The position numbers were made by a program, and so were the translations under genes. A DNA stretch of 64,000 nucleotides from Bacteroidales bacterium (lineage in GTDB: Bacteria > Bacteroidota > Bacteroidia > Bacteroidales > UBA932): the NCBI GenBank assembly GCA_017447265.1, contig JAFSOA010000015.1, forward strand, positions 248,001 to 312,000. The letters run 5' to 3'. The notes beneath the pieces are model-generated. The model saw only the letters and a program-made list of their open reading frames with translations. It was not told the DNA's origin and did no database searches. Below are positions 34,772 through 43,415 of the stretch, in pieces; the first letter of the stretch is position 1, and every line of letters begins with the position of its first letter.

Positions 34772-35533
34772 ATGATGAGAGAAGAAACGGTCTTCGGACC
34801 GATTTACAGCCGCCGCCTGGGCCGCTCGCTCGGCATCAACCTGCTGCCGACAAAAGGCAAGATCTGCAATTTCGACTGCATCTACTGCGAATGCGGCTGG
34901 AACCGCGACGGGCGCGGCGACATCGTCCTGCCGACGGCCGCCAAGGTCCGGACAGACCTGGAAGACAAGCTGTCGGAGCTCATGCTCGAGGGGACCCGCA
35001 TCGACTCGATCACGTTCTCGGGCGACGGCGAGCCCACCCTCAACCCCGAATTTCCCCGCATTATCGACGATACCCTCTTCCTGCGCGACGCCTACTGTCC
35101 CGACGCCAAGGTATCGGTGCTCTCCAACGCCACCCGCGCCCACGTGCCGGAAGTCTTTGCCGCACTCTGCAAAGTGGACAACCCCATCCTGAAAATCGAC
35201 GCGCCTACCGACGCCCTCGTGGCGAAAATCAATCAGCCGGCACCCGGCTATTCGATTGAACGCGTCATCGACGCACTCGCACGCTTCGACGGCCAGTTCG
35301 TCCTCCAGACCATGTTTCTCAGGAGCCCGGATTTCGACTCCTCGGCCCCAGAAGTGCTGCTGGGCTGGATGGACATCGTCCGCCGGCTCAGGCCCCGCGA
35401 GATCATGGTCTACACCATCGACCGCCCCACGCCCCAGCAGGGCCTCGAGGCCTTTACGGTCGATCAGATGCGCCAGCTCGTCCAGCCCCTGATCGACGAA
35501 GGATTCTCCATTGACATCAAAGGCAAACAATAA
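34772..35533 (+). CDS. Radical SAM protein
   Basis: A 253-aa radical SAM enzyme. The Cx3Cx2C cluster is Cys32, Cys36, Cys39 in KICNFDCIYCECGW, followed by FSGDGEPTLNPEF, which contains the GE motif that helps bind SAM, and IKIDAPTD. The order resembles the small radical SAM group related to wyosine-type enzymes and is often annotated only as radical SAM protein. No SPASM or other accessory cluster is present. It lies 15 bp before the PreA-like gene, suggesting an iron-sulfur-rich operon. The substrate is unknown. Confidence 0.9.
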   Translation: MMREETVFGPIYSRRLGRSLGINLLPTKGKICNFDCIYCECGWNRDGRGDIVLPTAAKVRTDLEDKLSELMLEGTRIDSITFSGDGEPTLNPEFPRIIDDTLFLRDAYCPDAKVSVLSNATRAHVPEVFAALCKVDNPILKIDAPTDALVAKINQPAPGYSIERVIDALARFDGQFVLQTMFLRSPDFDSSAPEVLLGWMDIVRRLRPREIMVYTIDRPTPQQGLEAFTVDQMRQLVQPLIDEGFSIDIKGKQ

Positions 35534-35548
35534 TCAAAAACATACGCT

Positions 35549-37000
35549 ATGATCAGCCCGAAAGAAGAGGCAGCACGCTGCCTGCTCTGCGAAAACCCGC
35601 CCTGCAGCGCAGCCTGCAAAAAAGCGGATCCCGCCCGCGCCATCCGCGCCATCCGATTCGACAACGCCGACTTGGCCGGAGAATGGCTCGCCCCGGCGAC
35701 ACCGGAAGAGCTGGAAGCCGCGGAAAAGGCCTGCATCCACTACGACAAGCCCATCCGGATCCAGGAGATAGCCGCCGCCCTGCCCCAAGCCAAAACCCTG
35801 GGCAAGCTCCCTTCCCTGGCCATCGATTTTTGCGGCATTCCCTGCGAAAACCCCTTCTTCCTGGCTTCCTCCGCCGTCTCCACCAACTATGAAATGGTGG
35901 CCGCCGCCCTGGAGGCCGGCTGGGGCGGCGTCTATTACAAGACCATCTGCCGGGAAGACATCCACGAAGTGTCGCCCCGTTTCGACGCGGTACACAACGA
36001 ACATGAAGGATTCATCGGCTTCCGCAACATGGAGCAGCTTTCCGAGAATTCCCTGGATACGGATTTCGACATCCTGCGCCGATTGAAAAAGGACTATCCG
36101 TCCAAGGTGGTGATCGCCTCGATCATGGGAACGGACGAACCGGACTGGATCGACTTGGCCCAGAGCGTCGAAAAGACCGGCGTCGACGCCATCGAACTTA
36201 ACTTCTCCTGTCCGCAGATGCGCATGGCCGGCATGGGCAGCGACGTGGGAAGAAACCCCGAACTGGTATCCACGTATACAGACTATGTCAAACGGAACGT
36301 CTCGATCCCGGTCATCGCCAAGATGACGCCCAACCTGGCAGCCATGACCAATGTGGCATTTGCAGCCCACCTGGCCGGCGCTGACGGCATTTCCGCCATC
36401 AACACCATCAAGTCCGTGACGCTCAACAACCGCTCGGCCGTCAGTACGCTAAAGACCATCTCGGGCTACTCGGGCCGGGCCGTCAAGCCCATCGCCCTGC
36501 GCTTCATCCTGGAAATGGCCAACAATCCCCTGCGGAAAGTCCTGCAGCTGAGCGGCATCGGCGGCATAGAAAACTGGTGGGACGCGCTGGACTTCATCCG
36601 GCTGGGCTGCAGAAACCTGCAGGTCTGCACAGCCGTCATGCAATACGGCCGGCGTATCATCGACGACCTGAAGCTCGGGCTCCAGAAGTACATGCTGGAA
36701 AACGGATACGAACGGCTGGAAGACATGGTCGGCATCGAACTCAAGTACTTCGTCACTCCTTCTGAACTGGACCGTGACTCTATCGTCTATCCGCAGTTCC
36801 ACCCGGAGACATGCATCGGCTGCGGCCGCTGCTACATCTCCTGCCGGGACGGCGGGCATCAGGCCATCAGCTTCGGCGAGGACCGTCGGCCGCACCTGAA
36901 CGGGGCCAAATGCGTGGGCTGCCACCTCTGCCGCCTTGTCTGCCCCGTCGAGTCCATCGGGACCGCAAAACGCATCCCGAAGAAGACGGTTAGGCCGTGA
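35549..37000 (+). CDS. PreA-like dihydropyrimidine dehydrogenase with fused N-terminal Fe-S segment
   Basis: A 483-aa flavoprotein. Residues 11-23 carry CX2CX4CX3C (Cys11, 14, 19, 23), the spacing of the first N-terminal cluster in dihydropyrimidine dehydrogenase. After a short linker comes a dihydroorotate-dehydrogenase-like FMN barrel (about 90-395) with the active-site Cys221 in ELNFSCPQ, and then two 4Fe-4S motifs, Cys422-425-428-432 and Cys455-458-461-465. The FAD/NAD(P)H-binding half present in PreT or in eukaryotic DPD is absent, so electrons must come from another protein. Expected reaction: uracil or thymine to the 5,6-dihydro form, or the reverse. The 3' end overlaps the convergent GNAT gene by 11 bp. 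Confidence 0.85.
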   Translation: MISPKEEAARCLLCENPPCSAACKKADPARAIRAIRFDNADLAGEWLAPATPEELEAAEKACIHYDKPIRIQEIAAALPQAKTLGKLPSLAIDFCGIPCENPFFLASSAVSTNYEMVAAALEAGWGGVYYKTICREDIHEVSPRFDAVHNEHEGFIGFRNMEQLSENSLDTDFDILRRLKKDYPSKVVIASIMGTDEPDWIDLAQSVEKTGVDAIELNFSCPQMRMAGMGSDVGRNPELVSTYTDYVKRNVSIPVIAKMTPNLAAMTNVAFAAHLAGADGISAINTIKSVTLNNRSAVSTLKTISGYSGRAVKPIALRFILEMANNPLRKVLQLSGIGGIENWWDALDFIRLGCRNLQVCTAVMQYGRRIIDDLKLGLQKYMLENGYERLEDMVGIELKYFVTPSELDRDSIVYPQFHPETCIGCGRCYISCRDGGHQAISFGEDRRPHLNGAKCVGCHLCRLVCPVESIGTAKRIPKKTVRP

Positions 37001-37532
37001 GGCGGATGCCCATGATATAATCGTTCATGAAAAAGCCCTGCCCGATGGGGAAATCCCCCGAGCGGAGGATGGAGAAACCCATGCGCCGGTGGAACGCCGC
37101 GGCGGGGTTGTTGCGGTTGACGTGCAGTTCCAGGCGGCACGGCCAGCCGCCTGCTGCTTCCCGGACAAACTGGAAGACATACGCGACCAGATAACGTCCG
37201 AAGCCTCTCCCCTGGTACGCAGGAAGCAGATACAGCTTCTGGAATTCAAACAGATAATCGCCGTCGTCCTGCAGGCCGAGCGGCTGCACGGAGAAATAGG
37301 CACAGGGCGTGCCCTCCGCTTCCGCGATGAAATAGACGTGCCCATCCCGGCCCATCTGCCGCTCCAGGCTCCGCTCGGAATACATCCAGTCCATCATGTA
37401 TTCCATCTGCGCGGGCGAAAGGATTGTGCGGTAGGTGTCGCGGAAGCACACGTCGGCCAACGCCCGGATGACAGGGATGTCCTCCGGGGAAGCGCGACGA
37501 ATGACCGGTCGGGCAGGAAGTGCGTCCTGCAT
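36990..37532 (-). CDS. GNAT family N-acetyltransferase
   Basis: A 180-aa GNAT acyltransferase. The acetyl-CoA pyrophosphate loop is QGRGFGRYL, preceded by the beta-strand FQKLYLLPAY, and the C-terminal RNNPAAAFHRRMGF is the standard motif B. The substrate (amine, protein N-terminus, small molecule) cannot be told. It starts 3 bp after the stop of the coiled-coil gene, so it belongs to the small envelope operon, and it converges on the PreA-like gene. Confidence 0.9.
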   Translation of the reverse strand: MQDALPARPVIRRASPEDIPVIRALADVCFRDTYRTILSPAQMEYMMDWMYSERSLERQMGRDGHVYFIAEAEGTPCAYFSVQPLGLQDDGDYLFEFQKLYLLPAYQGRGFGRYLVAYVFQFVREAAGGWPCRLELHVNRNNPAAAFHRRMGFSILRSGDFPIGQGFFMNDYIMGIRLTA

Positions 37533-37535
37533 GGC

Positions 37536-37757
37536 TTAGCGGGAAAGCCGCTGTTTGATGCGGTCGAGTACCCAGAGGGCCACGGCGGTCCAGTTGACAG
37601 GAGGCCTGTTCCCTGCCTTCAGGGACTGTACCTGCTGTGACAGCGACTGCACCTGCTGCGTCACCTTGCTCGTCTGAATCTGGTTCTGGACCATCTTCAG
37701 CGACGCTTCCAGCTCCTCATACGACTGGATGTTCGAAAAGCCCCTATTCTTTCCCAT
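37536..37757 (-). CDS. Small coiled-coil protein with C-terminal hydrophobic helix
   Basis: A 73-aa protein beginning MGKNRGFSNIQSYEELEASL. The middle is a Gln/Ser/Val heptad-like stretch (TSKVTQQVQSLSQQVQSLKA), and the end is NWTAVALWVLDRIKQRLSR, an amphipathic or membrane-associating helix. No family recognised. It overlaps the Holin-X-like gene by 14 bp and ends 3 bp before the GNAT gene, so it is probably a real operon member. The long in-frame extension upstream is shadow sequence rich in Ser/Cys. Confidence 0.7.
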   Translation of the reverse strand: MGKNRGFSNIQSYEELEASLKMVQNQIQTSKVTQQVQSLSQQVQSLKAGNRPPVNWTAVALWVLDRIKQRLSR

Positions 37758-38064
37758 CGCCGAAAAATATTTGGACAAACATCTTGACGAAGGTATCGCG
37801 GAAGAGGCGCTTGCGCATGACGTAGAGGGCGATGAAGACCAGCAGGAACACGCCGCAGACAATGGAGCTGGACACAGCCAGCGAGCCCGTCAGTACGCCC
37901 AGCCACTGAATCAGCACCACGCTCAGCAACGCGAGCACGAGGCCCAGCACGGCCACCAGCAACAGCGTGGCGGTAAGCCGGCCCAGCGCCACCGAAAAGC
38001 CTTTCGTGGCCTGCAGCTTCAGTTCGTCGACTTTCAGGTCAACGTAGTCTTTGAAGTCGCTCAT
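37744..38064 (-). CDS. Holin-X/DUF1469-like membrane protein
   Basis: A 106-aa protein with a charged N-terminal helix and two hydrophobic segments (LTATLLLVAVLGLVLALLSV; SSSIVCGVFLLVFIALYVM) separated by a short turn, ending in a basic RKRLFRDTFVKMF tail. This matches the putative Actinobacterial Holin-X (phage holin family) domain. In this operon it lies between YtxH and a small coiled-coil gene, a common cluster of tiny envelope stress proteins. There is no phage context, so the holin name should not be taken literally. Confidence 0.8.
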   Translation of the reverse strand: MSDFKDYVDLKVDELKLQATKGFSVALGRLTATLLLVAVLGLVLALLSVVLIQWLGVLTGSLAVSSSIVCGVFLLVFIALYVMRKRLFRDTFVKMFVQIFFGDGKE

Positions 38065-38291
38065 TGCTGCTTCTTGACAACTTCTTCCACCGTCTCGACG
38101 GCGGCCTTGGCCGAAGCCTTGGCTTTTTCCTTGAAATCTTCAAAAGCATTGCCCAACTGCTCGATGCCGTCGGCCGCTTTCTCTTTGATCTCAGCTACGG
38201 TCTCCTGTCCCTTCTCCGAAGTGAACAGCCAGGCCACCGCCGCACCAGCGGCTGCGCCTGCCAGAAATGAAAAGAAATGTTTAGCACTCAT
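38061..38291 (-). CDS. YtxH-domain protein
   Basis: A 76-aa protein with the YtxH pattern: a Gly/Ala-rich N-terminal membrane helix (FSFLAGAAAGAAVAWLFT) followed by a long Lys/Glu/Ala amphipathic helix (KEKAADGIEQLGNAFEDFKE) to the end. Family members are general-stress or envelope proteins of unclear role. It is the first gene of the operon, overlapping the Holin-X-like gene by 4 bp. Confidence 0.85.
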   Translation of the reverse strand: MSAKHFFSFLAGAAAGAAVAWLFTSEKGQETVAEIKEKAADGIEQLGNAFEDFKEKAKASAKAAVETVEEVVKKQQ

Positions 38292-38308
38292 TACACGATG
38301 ATGTTAGA

Positions 38309-38881
38309 TTATTGGTTTTTTGTATAATAGCATCCGGTTTCGCGGGAAACCTGCAGATCGCCCGTCCGTTCATAGACACTGACGCGGTCTTTGTGGAAGG
38401 GATAGAGCAGGTCCTCACCGGAGGGCTGCGGCACAACGATCACCGGATCGCCGGCAGTGTCGTAACGCACGGACCAGACCGCCTCGTAGGACGGCTCCTC
38501 CGGGGAGATGTATTTGTAGACGCCCAGCTCGTCGTACGCACCGCTTTTGGCGCCCACGCTCACAGAACCGTCATCCCGGAAGATGAGCCGGCGGCCGTGT
38601 CGCTCGCGCCACTCACCCAGGATCCAGGCGTTCTCCAGCCGGCGTTCCTGGTCACGGAGCACTTCCACGCGCTGCGTCTCACTGTCGGTCAAGGCACTCC
38701 CGTCACTGTGACGTGCGTAAATCTCCTCGCGCATCTGCTGGATCTGCTCTTTGGGCATGCCGCGCAGGGACGATGCGTCGAGCGGCGCCGGCTTTTCGCG
38801 TCCGCAGGAAACAGCAACGACCGCCAGCACAGCGGCAAAAAAGGCAACGATTCTCAATCCAGACGGCATTCTCCTGTTCAT
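38309..38881 (-). CDS. Lipoprotein of unknown function
   Basis: A 190-aa lipoprotein (lipobox VAVSC, Cys26). The first part of the mature protein is helical and charged (KEQIQQMREEIYARHSDGS, ETQRVEVLRDQERRLENAW); the second resembles a small beta-barrel of the lipocalin-like type (GEWRERHGRRLIFRDDGSVS, VYKYISPEEPSYEAVWSVRY). No named family recognised. It stops 17 bp before YtxH, so it may lead that operon, and it is divergent from mscS with a 48-bp gap. Confidence 0.75.
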   Translation of the reverse strand: MNRRMPSGLRIVAFFAAVLAVVAVSCGREKPAPLDASSLRGMPKEQIQQMREEIYARHSDGSALTDSETQRVEVLRDQERRLENAWILGEWRERHGRRLIFRDDGSVSVGAKSGAYDELGVYKYISPEEPSYEAVWSVRYDTAGDPVIVVPQPSGEDLLYPFHKDRVSVYERTGDLQVSRETGCYYTKNQ

Positions 38882-38916
38882 TTAACCTGCAATATAGCAA
38901 AAATCCAGCGATTTTG

Positions 38917-38924
38917 TATCTTTG
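38917..38924 (+). promoter_or_regulatory. -7 box of the mscS-like gene
   Basis: TATCTTTG matches the consensus and ends only 5 bp before ATG 38930, so the transcript would begin at or next to the start codon. No -33 TTTG is present at the right distance. Confidence 0.6.
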
Positions 38925-38929
38925 TATCT

Positions 38930-41647
38930 ATGAAAAAGCGTCTTGTCCTCATTTTTACGGTCGCGCTCGCGCTTGCCATTCCGGCCTATGCCGTGTTCAA
39001 CGAGCGCAATTTCGCCCAGACCCTGACCATCCTCCGATCCGAACTCCACCAGGAGAACGAAAAGATAGCGCAGCGGCGCGCACGGCTGATGCAGACCAAC
39101 CATGTCCAGCACGACCGGCTCGTGGAGATGACCCAGCGCTGCAACGAGCTGGCCCTCATCCTCTACTCGCAAAACCAGGACTTTACCTTCGACATGACCT
39201 ATGCCCTGGAGGAGGTGACCAGGCAATACGTGGATTACACGAAGCAGAAGATGCCTTTCGACGAGATCGTAGGGCGCATCAATCTCGAGATCGAGCGCTA
39301 TGAGCACCTGGCGGAAGCCTTGCGGCGCTTGCCGCCGGCCCTCGACAAGATCGAGGTCCTGCCCGACAGCCTTTCGGCCGTCATCGACGAGATCATCGCG
39401 CGGGAAAAGACGCATCACCATGACCATACTGTCATGTTCGACAGCCAGGGCCATTACGTCGGAGACGACGAAATCCTGACGGGTCACAAAGAGTCGGAGC
39501 ATCTGCTGGACGAGGACGAGGACGAGCATGAACATGAGCATGAGCACGAAGACGAACCTTTCTTCCTCGACCGCCAGGGCTGCGAAGACCGCGATTCCTG
39601 CCTGGCCTACGCTCTGAACCTGCTCGCGATGTACACCGAGTTCCGCGACAAGATCGTGATGGACAACGACCACTATGCGTCCATGAGCGCCCGGCTCGAA
39701 GAGAGTTATGCCTACGCACAGGCCCGCTACCGCCTGATCCGGAAACACATCTTCATCGACGGCCAGGACAACTATTTCAAGGTGCTGGCCAACCTTTCCC
39801 GCTACACGCGGCAGGCTGTCTATGATACCCGTTCAAAATACGGCATCGGCGACAGCAGCGCGGACGCCGTCACCTTGAGCAAGAGCGACTGGCGGGGCCC
39901 GGTCATCGTCGGTTTCATCTTCTTCATCTTTTTCTACATCCTGGTCGCCACGCTGATCAGCAACCTGGCCGTCCGGCTGCTGCGCAAGTGGGTGAAATAC
40001 TTCCAGACCGGGGAATTCAAGCAGCGGAGCCCCATCGTCACCCTGCTCAGCGGCGTGGTCATCTTCGCCGTGACCGTGATGATCGCCACCCTGCTGATGG
40101 ACCAGAACTTCTTCAAGGTCGCTTCCGGCCTGCTGCTGATCTATGCCTGGCTGATGGCGGCCATCCTGGTGTCGCTGCTCATCCGCATCCCGGCCGCCCA
40201 TGTTCGCAAGGTGGCGCTGCTCTATCTGCCCGTCGCCCTGCTGGGCCTGACGGTCATCACCTTCCGCATCATCTTCATCCCGAACCGGCTGGTCAACCTC
40301 ATCTTCCCCCCTATCCTCCTGGCATTCACCATCTGGCAATATGTCCTCTGCCGGAAGGCACGCCACCAGAAAGAGGCGCGCGGCGACATGCTTTACAGCT
40401 GGATTACTTTCGGCGTGATGCTGGCCACGCTGGCTGTCTCGTGGGCGGGCTATGTACTGATGGGGGTCCAGATCTTCATCTGGTGGCTCTTCCAGCTCAC
40501 CGCCATCGAAACCATTACCGCCATCTACGTACTGCTCGACATCTATGAAGAAAAGGTCATCAAGAAGCGCCGGCTCGAATACAAGAAGGATCACACCGTA
40601 TATGACTTGGACCGCAAGGACTCCTTCATCGCCGTCACCTGGCTCTTCGATTTCGTGAAGAAGGCCTGCCTGCCGATCCTGGTGATTCTCTCCATCCCGC
40701 TCTGCCTCCGGCTCTCATCCGGGATCTTCGACCTGACGGAAATCTTCGAGGAAACCTTCCACAAGTCGTTCATCAACCTGTCCGACAAAGACGGGAACGC
40801 CATCCTGAACATCTCCCTGTACAATCTGGTGCTGATTTCCTTCCTGTTCTTCCTCTTCCGCTATATCTGCTACCTGCTGCGGGCGGTCTACCGCCGGGCC
40901 AAAGCCGAAAAGGTGATGAACAAGGAGGGCAAGACCTACCTACGGGCCAATGAGATCAACTTTACGCTGTCCGACAATGTGATCGGCATCCTGGTGTGGG
41001 GAAGCTACGTGGCCATCGCCATCGTCATGCTCCGGATTCCGATGGGCGCGCTTTCCATCGTAGCCGCCGGCCTGGCCACCGGTCTGGGCCTGGCCATGAA
41101 AGACATCCTCAACAACTTCATCTACGGCATCCAGCTCATGAGCGGCCGCCTGCGCGTAGGAGACTACGTCGAATGCGACGGCATCCGCGGCAAGGTGACG
41201 GCCATCAGCTACCAGACCACCCAGATCCAGGCGATTGACGACACCCTCATCGCCTTCACCAACACGACGCTCTTCAACAAGAACTTCAAAAACCTGACGC
41301 GCGGCAGCGCCTACGAATACCTGAAGATCACCGTCGGCGTGAGCTACGGTACCGATGTGGAGAAAGTGCGCACCCTGCTGTCAGACGCCTCCCGGAATCT
41401 GCTGACGAAGGACAAATACGGGCGCAATGTGGTGGACGCCAAACGCGGCATCACGGTGGCCTTCGAGAATTTCGGCGACAGCAGCATCGAAATCGCGATG
41501 AAACAGTACGTGCTGGTGGAAGAGCGCTACAATTACACCGCGCGCGCCAAAGAGCTGATCTACAACACGCTGAACGAGAACGGGATTTCAATCCCGTTCC
41601 CCCAGCGCGACGTACACATCATATCGACAGAACCGTCAGGACGTTGA
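38930..41647 (+). CDS. Large MscS-family mechanosensitive ion channel
   Basis: A 905-aa channel, far larger than the 286-aa E. coli MscS. A signal peptide and a periplasmic helical domain (about 1-310) are followed by about ten membrane helices. The MscS core has a pore helix rich in Gly/Ala ([20 protein letters not shown]) and then the cytoplasmic beta domain ([20 protein letters not shown]). The periplasmic part carries HHHDH (162-166) and an acidic-His run at 194-209 ([16 protein letters not shown]). It should relieve osmotic down-shock. The last 29 bp overlap the convergent pfkA gene. The start follows its promoter directly; the longer frame upstream runs antisense to the lipoprotein gene. 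Confidence 0.93.
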   Translation: MKKRLVLIFTVALALAIPAYAVFNERNFAQTLTILRSELHQENEKIAQRRARLMQTNHVQHDRLVEMTQRCNELALILYSQNQDFTFDMTYALEEVTRQYVDYTKQKMPFDEIVGRINLEIERYEHLAEALRRLPPALDKIEVLPDSLSAVIDEIIAREKTHHHDHTVMFDSQGHYVGDDEILTGHKESEHLLDEDEDEHEHEHEHEDEPFFLDRQGCEDRDSCLAYALNLLAMYTEFRDKIVMDNDHYASMSARLEESYAYAQARYRLIRKHIFIDGQDNYFKVLANLSRYTRQAVYDTRSKYGIGDSSADAVTLSKSDWRGPVIVGFIFFIFFYILVATLISNLAVRLLRKWVKYFQTGEFKQRSPIVTLLSGVVIFAVTVMIATLLMDQNFFKVASGLLLIYAWLMAAILVSLLIRIPAAHVRKVALLYLPVALLGLTVITFRIIFIPNRLVNLIFPPILLAFTIWQYVLCRKARHQKEARGDMLYSWITFGVMLATLAVSWAGYVLMGVQIFIWWLFQLTAIETITAIYVLLDIYEEKVIKKRRLEYKKDHTVYDLDRKDSFIAVTWLFDFVKKACLPILVILSIPLCLRLSSGIFDLTEIFEETFHKSFINLSDKDGNAILNISLYNLVLISFLFFLFRYICYLLRAVYRRAKAEKVMNKEGKTYLRANEINFTLSDNVIGILVWGSYVAIAIVMLRIPMGALSIVAAGLATGLGLAMKDILNNFIYGIQLMSGRLRVGDYVECDGIRGKVTAISYQTTQIQAIDDTLIAFTNTTLFNKNFKNLTRGSAYEYLKITVGVSYGTDVEKVRTLLSDASRNLLTKDKYGRNVVDAKRGITVAFENFGDSSIEIAMKQYVLVEERYNYTARAKELIYNTLNENGISIPFPQRDVHIISTEPSGR

Positions 41648-42605
41648 TGAGCTCGGGGTCGATGGGCTTGTCGATCTTGACGGCCCTGGCGATGGGGACG
41701 TAGACGATCTGGTCGTTCTTGACGCCCACCATGATGTTGCGCTGGCCTTCCTTCAAGGCTTCGATGGCCGCTACGCCGAGGCGGGAGGCCAGGATGCGGT
41801 CGTAGGCCGTCGGCCGGCCACCACGCTGCAAGTGTCCGAGGATGGTGACGCGCACGTCGAACTCCGGATACTCCGTGCGGACGCGTTCGGCGTAGTGCAG
41901 GGCGCCGCCCGTGCCGTCCTTGTGGCTTTCCGACACAATGACGATGGAACTGTTCTTGCTCTTGCGGATGCCCCGCCCGATGAACTGGGCGAGCTGGTCG
42001 ATATCGGTGCGGTCTTCCGGGATGATGGCTGCTTCAGCGCCGGCGGCGATGGCGCTGTTCTGCGCCAGGAAACCGGCGTCGCGTCCCATCACTTCCACGA
42101 AGAAGATGCGGTCGTGGGACGTGGCGGTGTCGCGGATCTTGTCGACACAGTCGACGATGGTGTTGAGCGCCGTGTCGTAGCCGATGGTCGAGTCGGTTCC
42201 GTAGAGATCGTTGTCAATGGTACCGGGCAGGCCGATGACGGTGACGTCGTGTTCACGGGCGAGGTCCTGTGCGCCGGAAAGCGAGCCGTTGCCCCCGATG
42301 ACCACCAGGGCGTCGATGTGATGCTTGCGCAGGTTTTCGTAGGCCTTGACGCGTCCTTCGACGGTCAAGAAATCGTCGCTGCGGGCAGATTTCAGGATGG
42401 TTCCGCCCCGCTGGATGGTGTTGCTCACGGACTCGCTGGTGAATTCTTTCATCTCTCCATGGATGAGTCCTTCGTAGCCGCGATAGATACCATACACTTT
42501 CCAGCCCGCGAAAATGGCCGCACGGGTGACCGCACGGATTGCCGCGTTCATACCCGGCGAGTCGCCACCGGACGTCAGGATACCGATCGATTGAATCTCT
42601 TTCAT
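41619..42605 (-). CDS. pfkA: 6-phosphofructokinase
   Basis: A 328-aa PfkA that phosphorylates fructose 6-phosphate to fructose 1,6-bisphosphate. Motifs: [38 protein letters not shown] with the catalytic base Asp131, [12 protein letters not shown] and [14 protein letters not shown]. The nucleotide-site motif reads [10 protein letters not shown], with Asn106 (codon 42288-42290) where E. coli PfkA has Mg-binding Asp103. The following Gly fits ATP rather than PPi use. It lies 14 bp downstream of plsC and overlaps the convergent mscS-like gene by 29 bp. Confidence 0.95.
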   Translation of the reverse strand: MKEIQSIGILTSGGDSPGMNAAIRAVTRAAIFAGWKVYGIYRGYEGLIHGEMKEFTSESVSNTIQRGGTILKSARSDDFLTVEGRVKAYENLRKHHIDALVVIGGNGSLSGAQDLAREHDVTVIGLPGTIDNDLYGTDSTIGYDTALNTIVDCVDKIRDTATSHDRIFFVEVMGRDAGFLAQNSAIAAGAEAAIIPEDRTDIDQLAQFIGRGIRKSKNSSIVIVSESHKDGTGGALHYAERVRTEYPEFDVRVTILGHLQRGGRPTAYDRILASRLGVAAIEALKEGQRNIMVGVKNDQIVYVPIARAVKIDKPIDPELINVLTVLSI

Positions 42606-42619
42606 AACGCTTGTATAAT

Positions 42620-43234
42620 TTATTTGTCGTATTTTTCTATATATGCTTTCATCAGGGCCTTCATGCGTTCCTCCAGTTCCCGGGTCTGCGCCTGGATGGT
42701 GTCGGCGTCGAGGCCGGCGGCTTCGAAGCGGAAAGGCGGGGCGATCAGCAGGTGGTTGCGGTGGAACAGGCGGGCCGGTCCGTCGAGATAGACCATCACG
42801 ACCGGTACCCGGGCGATCGCGGCCAGCATGGTCACGCCGGGATGGAAGGGAAGTTGTTTTCTGTGCTCGCCGTGGCGGCCTTCCGGATAGATGGCGATGT
42901 GCTCGCGGTCTTTCTGGAGGACTTCCAGCGAATCATGGATCCAGCTGGTGTCGGCATGCTCGCGGTCGATGGGAATGCAGCCCGTGTGGCGAAGCAGGAA
43001 ACCGAAACCGCCCTGTTCGAAACGGTCCTTGGCCGCCAGGGTATGGATGGGATACTTGCGCAGCGCCGTGTTGAGGATGCCGCCGTCCAGGTGACCGGTA
43101 TGGTTGACCACGAGAATGGACGGTTCAGCCAGGATTTCATCCTTGCGTGCAGGATCAAGATAGTGTACTTTAGGACAAAGCAGGATTCGGACCAGCGCTG
43201 CGAGCGGAGCATTGAGTTTGGTATCAGAAACCAT
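42620..43234 (-). CDS. 1-acylglycerol-3-phosphate acyltransferase family protein
   Basis: A 204-aa PlsC-type acyltransferase. Block I is [11 protein letters not shown] (HX4D), block II includes TGCIPIDRE, block III is IYPEGRHG and block IV is [11 protein letters not shown]. It would acylate lysophosphatidic acid or a related acceptor at the inner membrane. It is somewhat shorter than E. coli PlsC and lacks an obvious N-terminal membrane helix. First gene of an operon with pfkA. Confidence 0.88.
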   Translation of the reverse strand: MVSDTKLNAPLAALVRILLCPKVHYLDPARKDEILAEPSILVVNHTGHLDGGILNTALRKYPIHTLAAKDRFEQGGFGFLLRHTGCIPIDREHADTSWIHDSLEVLQKDREHIAIYPEGRHGEHRKQLPFHPGVTMLAAIARVPVVMVYLDGPARLFHRNHLLIAPPFRFEAAGLDADTIQAQTRELEERMKALMKAYIEKYDK

Positions 43235-43259
43235 GATTCCTTTCTAAGCTAACAACTTA

Positions 43260-43267
43260 CAAAAATA
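43260..43267 (-). promoter_or_regulatory. -7 box of the plsC-pfkA operon
   Basis: TATTTTTG on the minus strand matches TAnnTTTG and lies 26-33 bp upstream of the PlsC-type gene's start. No consensus -33 was found. It lies in the 181-bp gap to the divergent GH3 gene, where TAACTTCG (43381-43388) is a possible one-mismatch -7 box for GH3. Confidence 0.5.
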
Positions 43268-43415
43268 CTCAAAAAACGCCGAAATGCAAGACCGGATTGC
43301 ACAGGTTTGTTTCTTCGTTCAAATGTTTGCCCGACTGTCCATCCCGCCTTTTTTTCATGGGAAATAACGAAGAATTGATGTAACTTCGTACTGAAACAAA
43401 CCAGGTAAACACCTT

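Noticed and set aside
37744-38064. Prophage remnant suggested by the holin-like protein
   Set aside because: No other phage gene, integrase or attachment site is near. This domain is common in ordinary envelope operons.
39509-39556. His/Glu run in the MscS-like gene as a frameshift or assembly error
   Set aside because: The frame stays open and in phase on both sides, and the codons are mixed (GAG/GAA, CAT/CAC).
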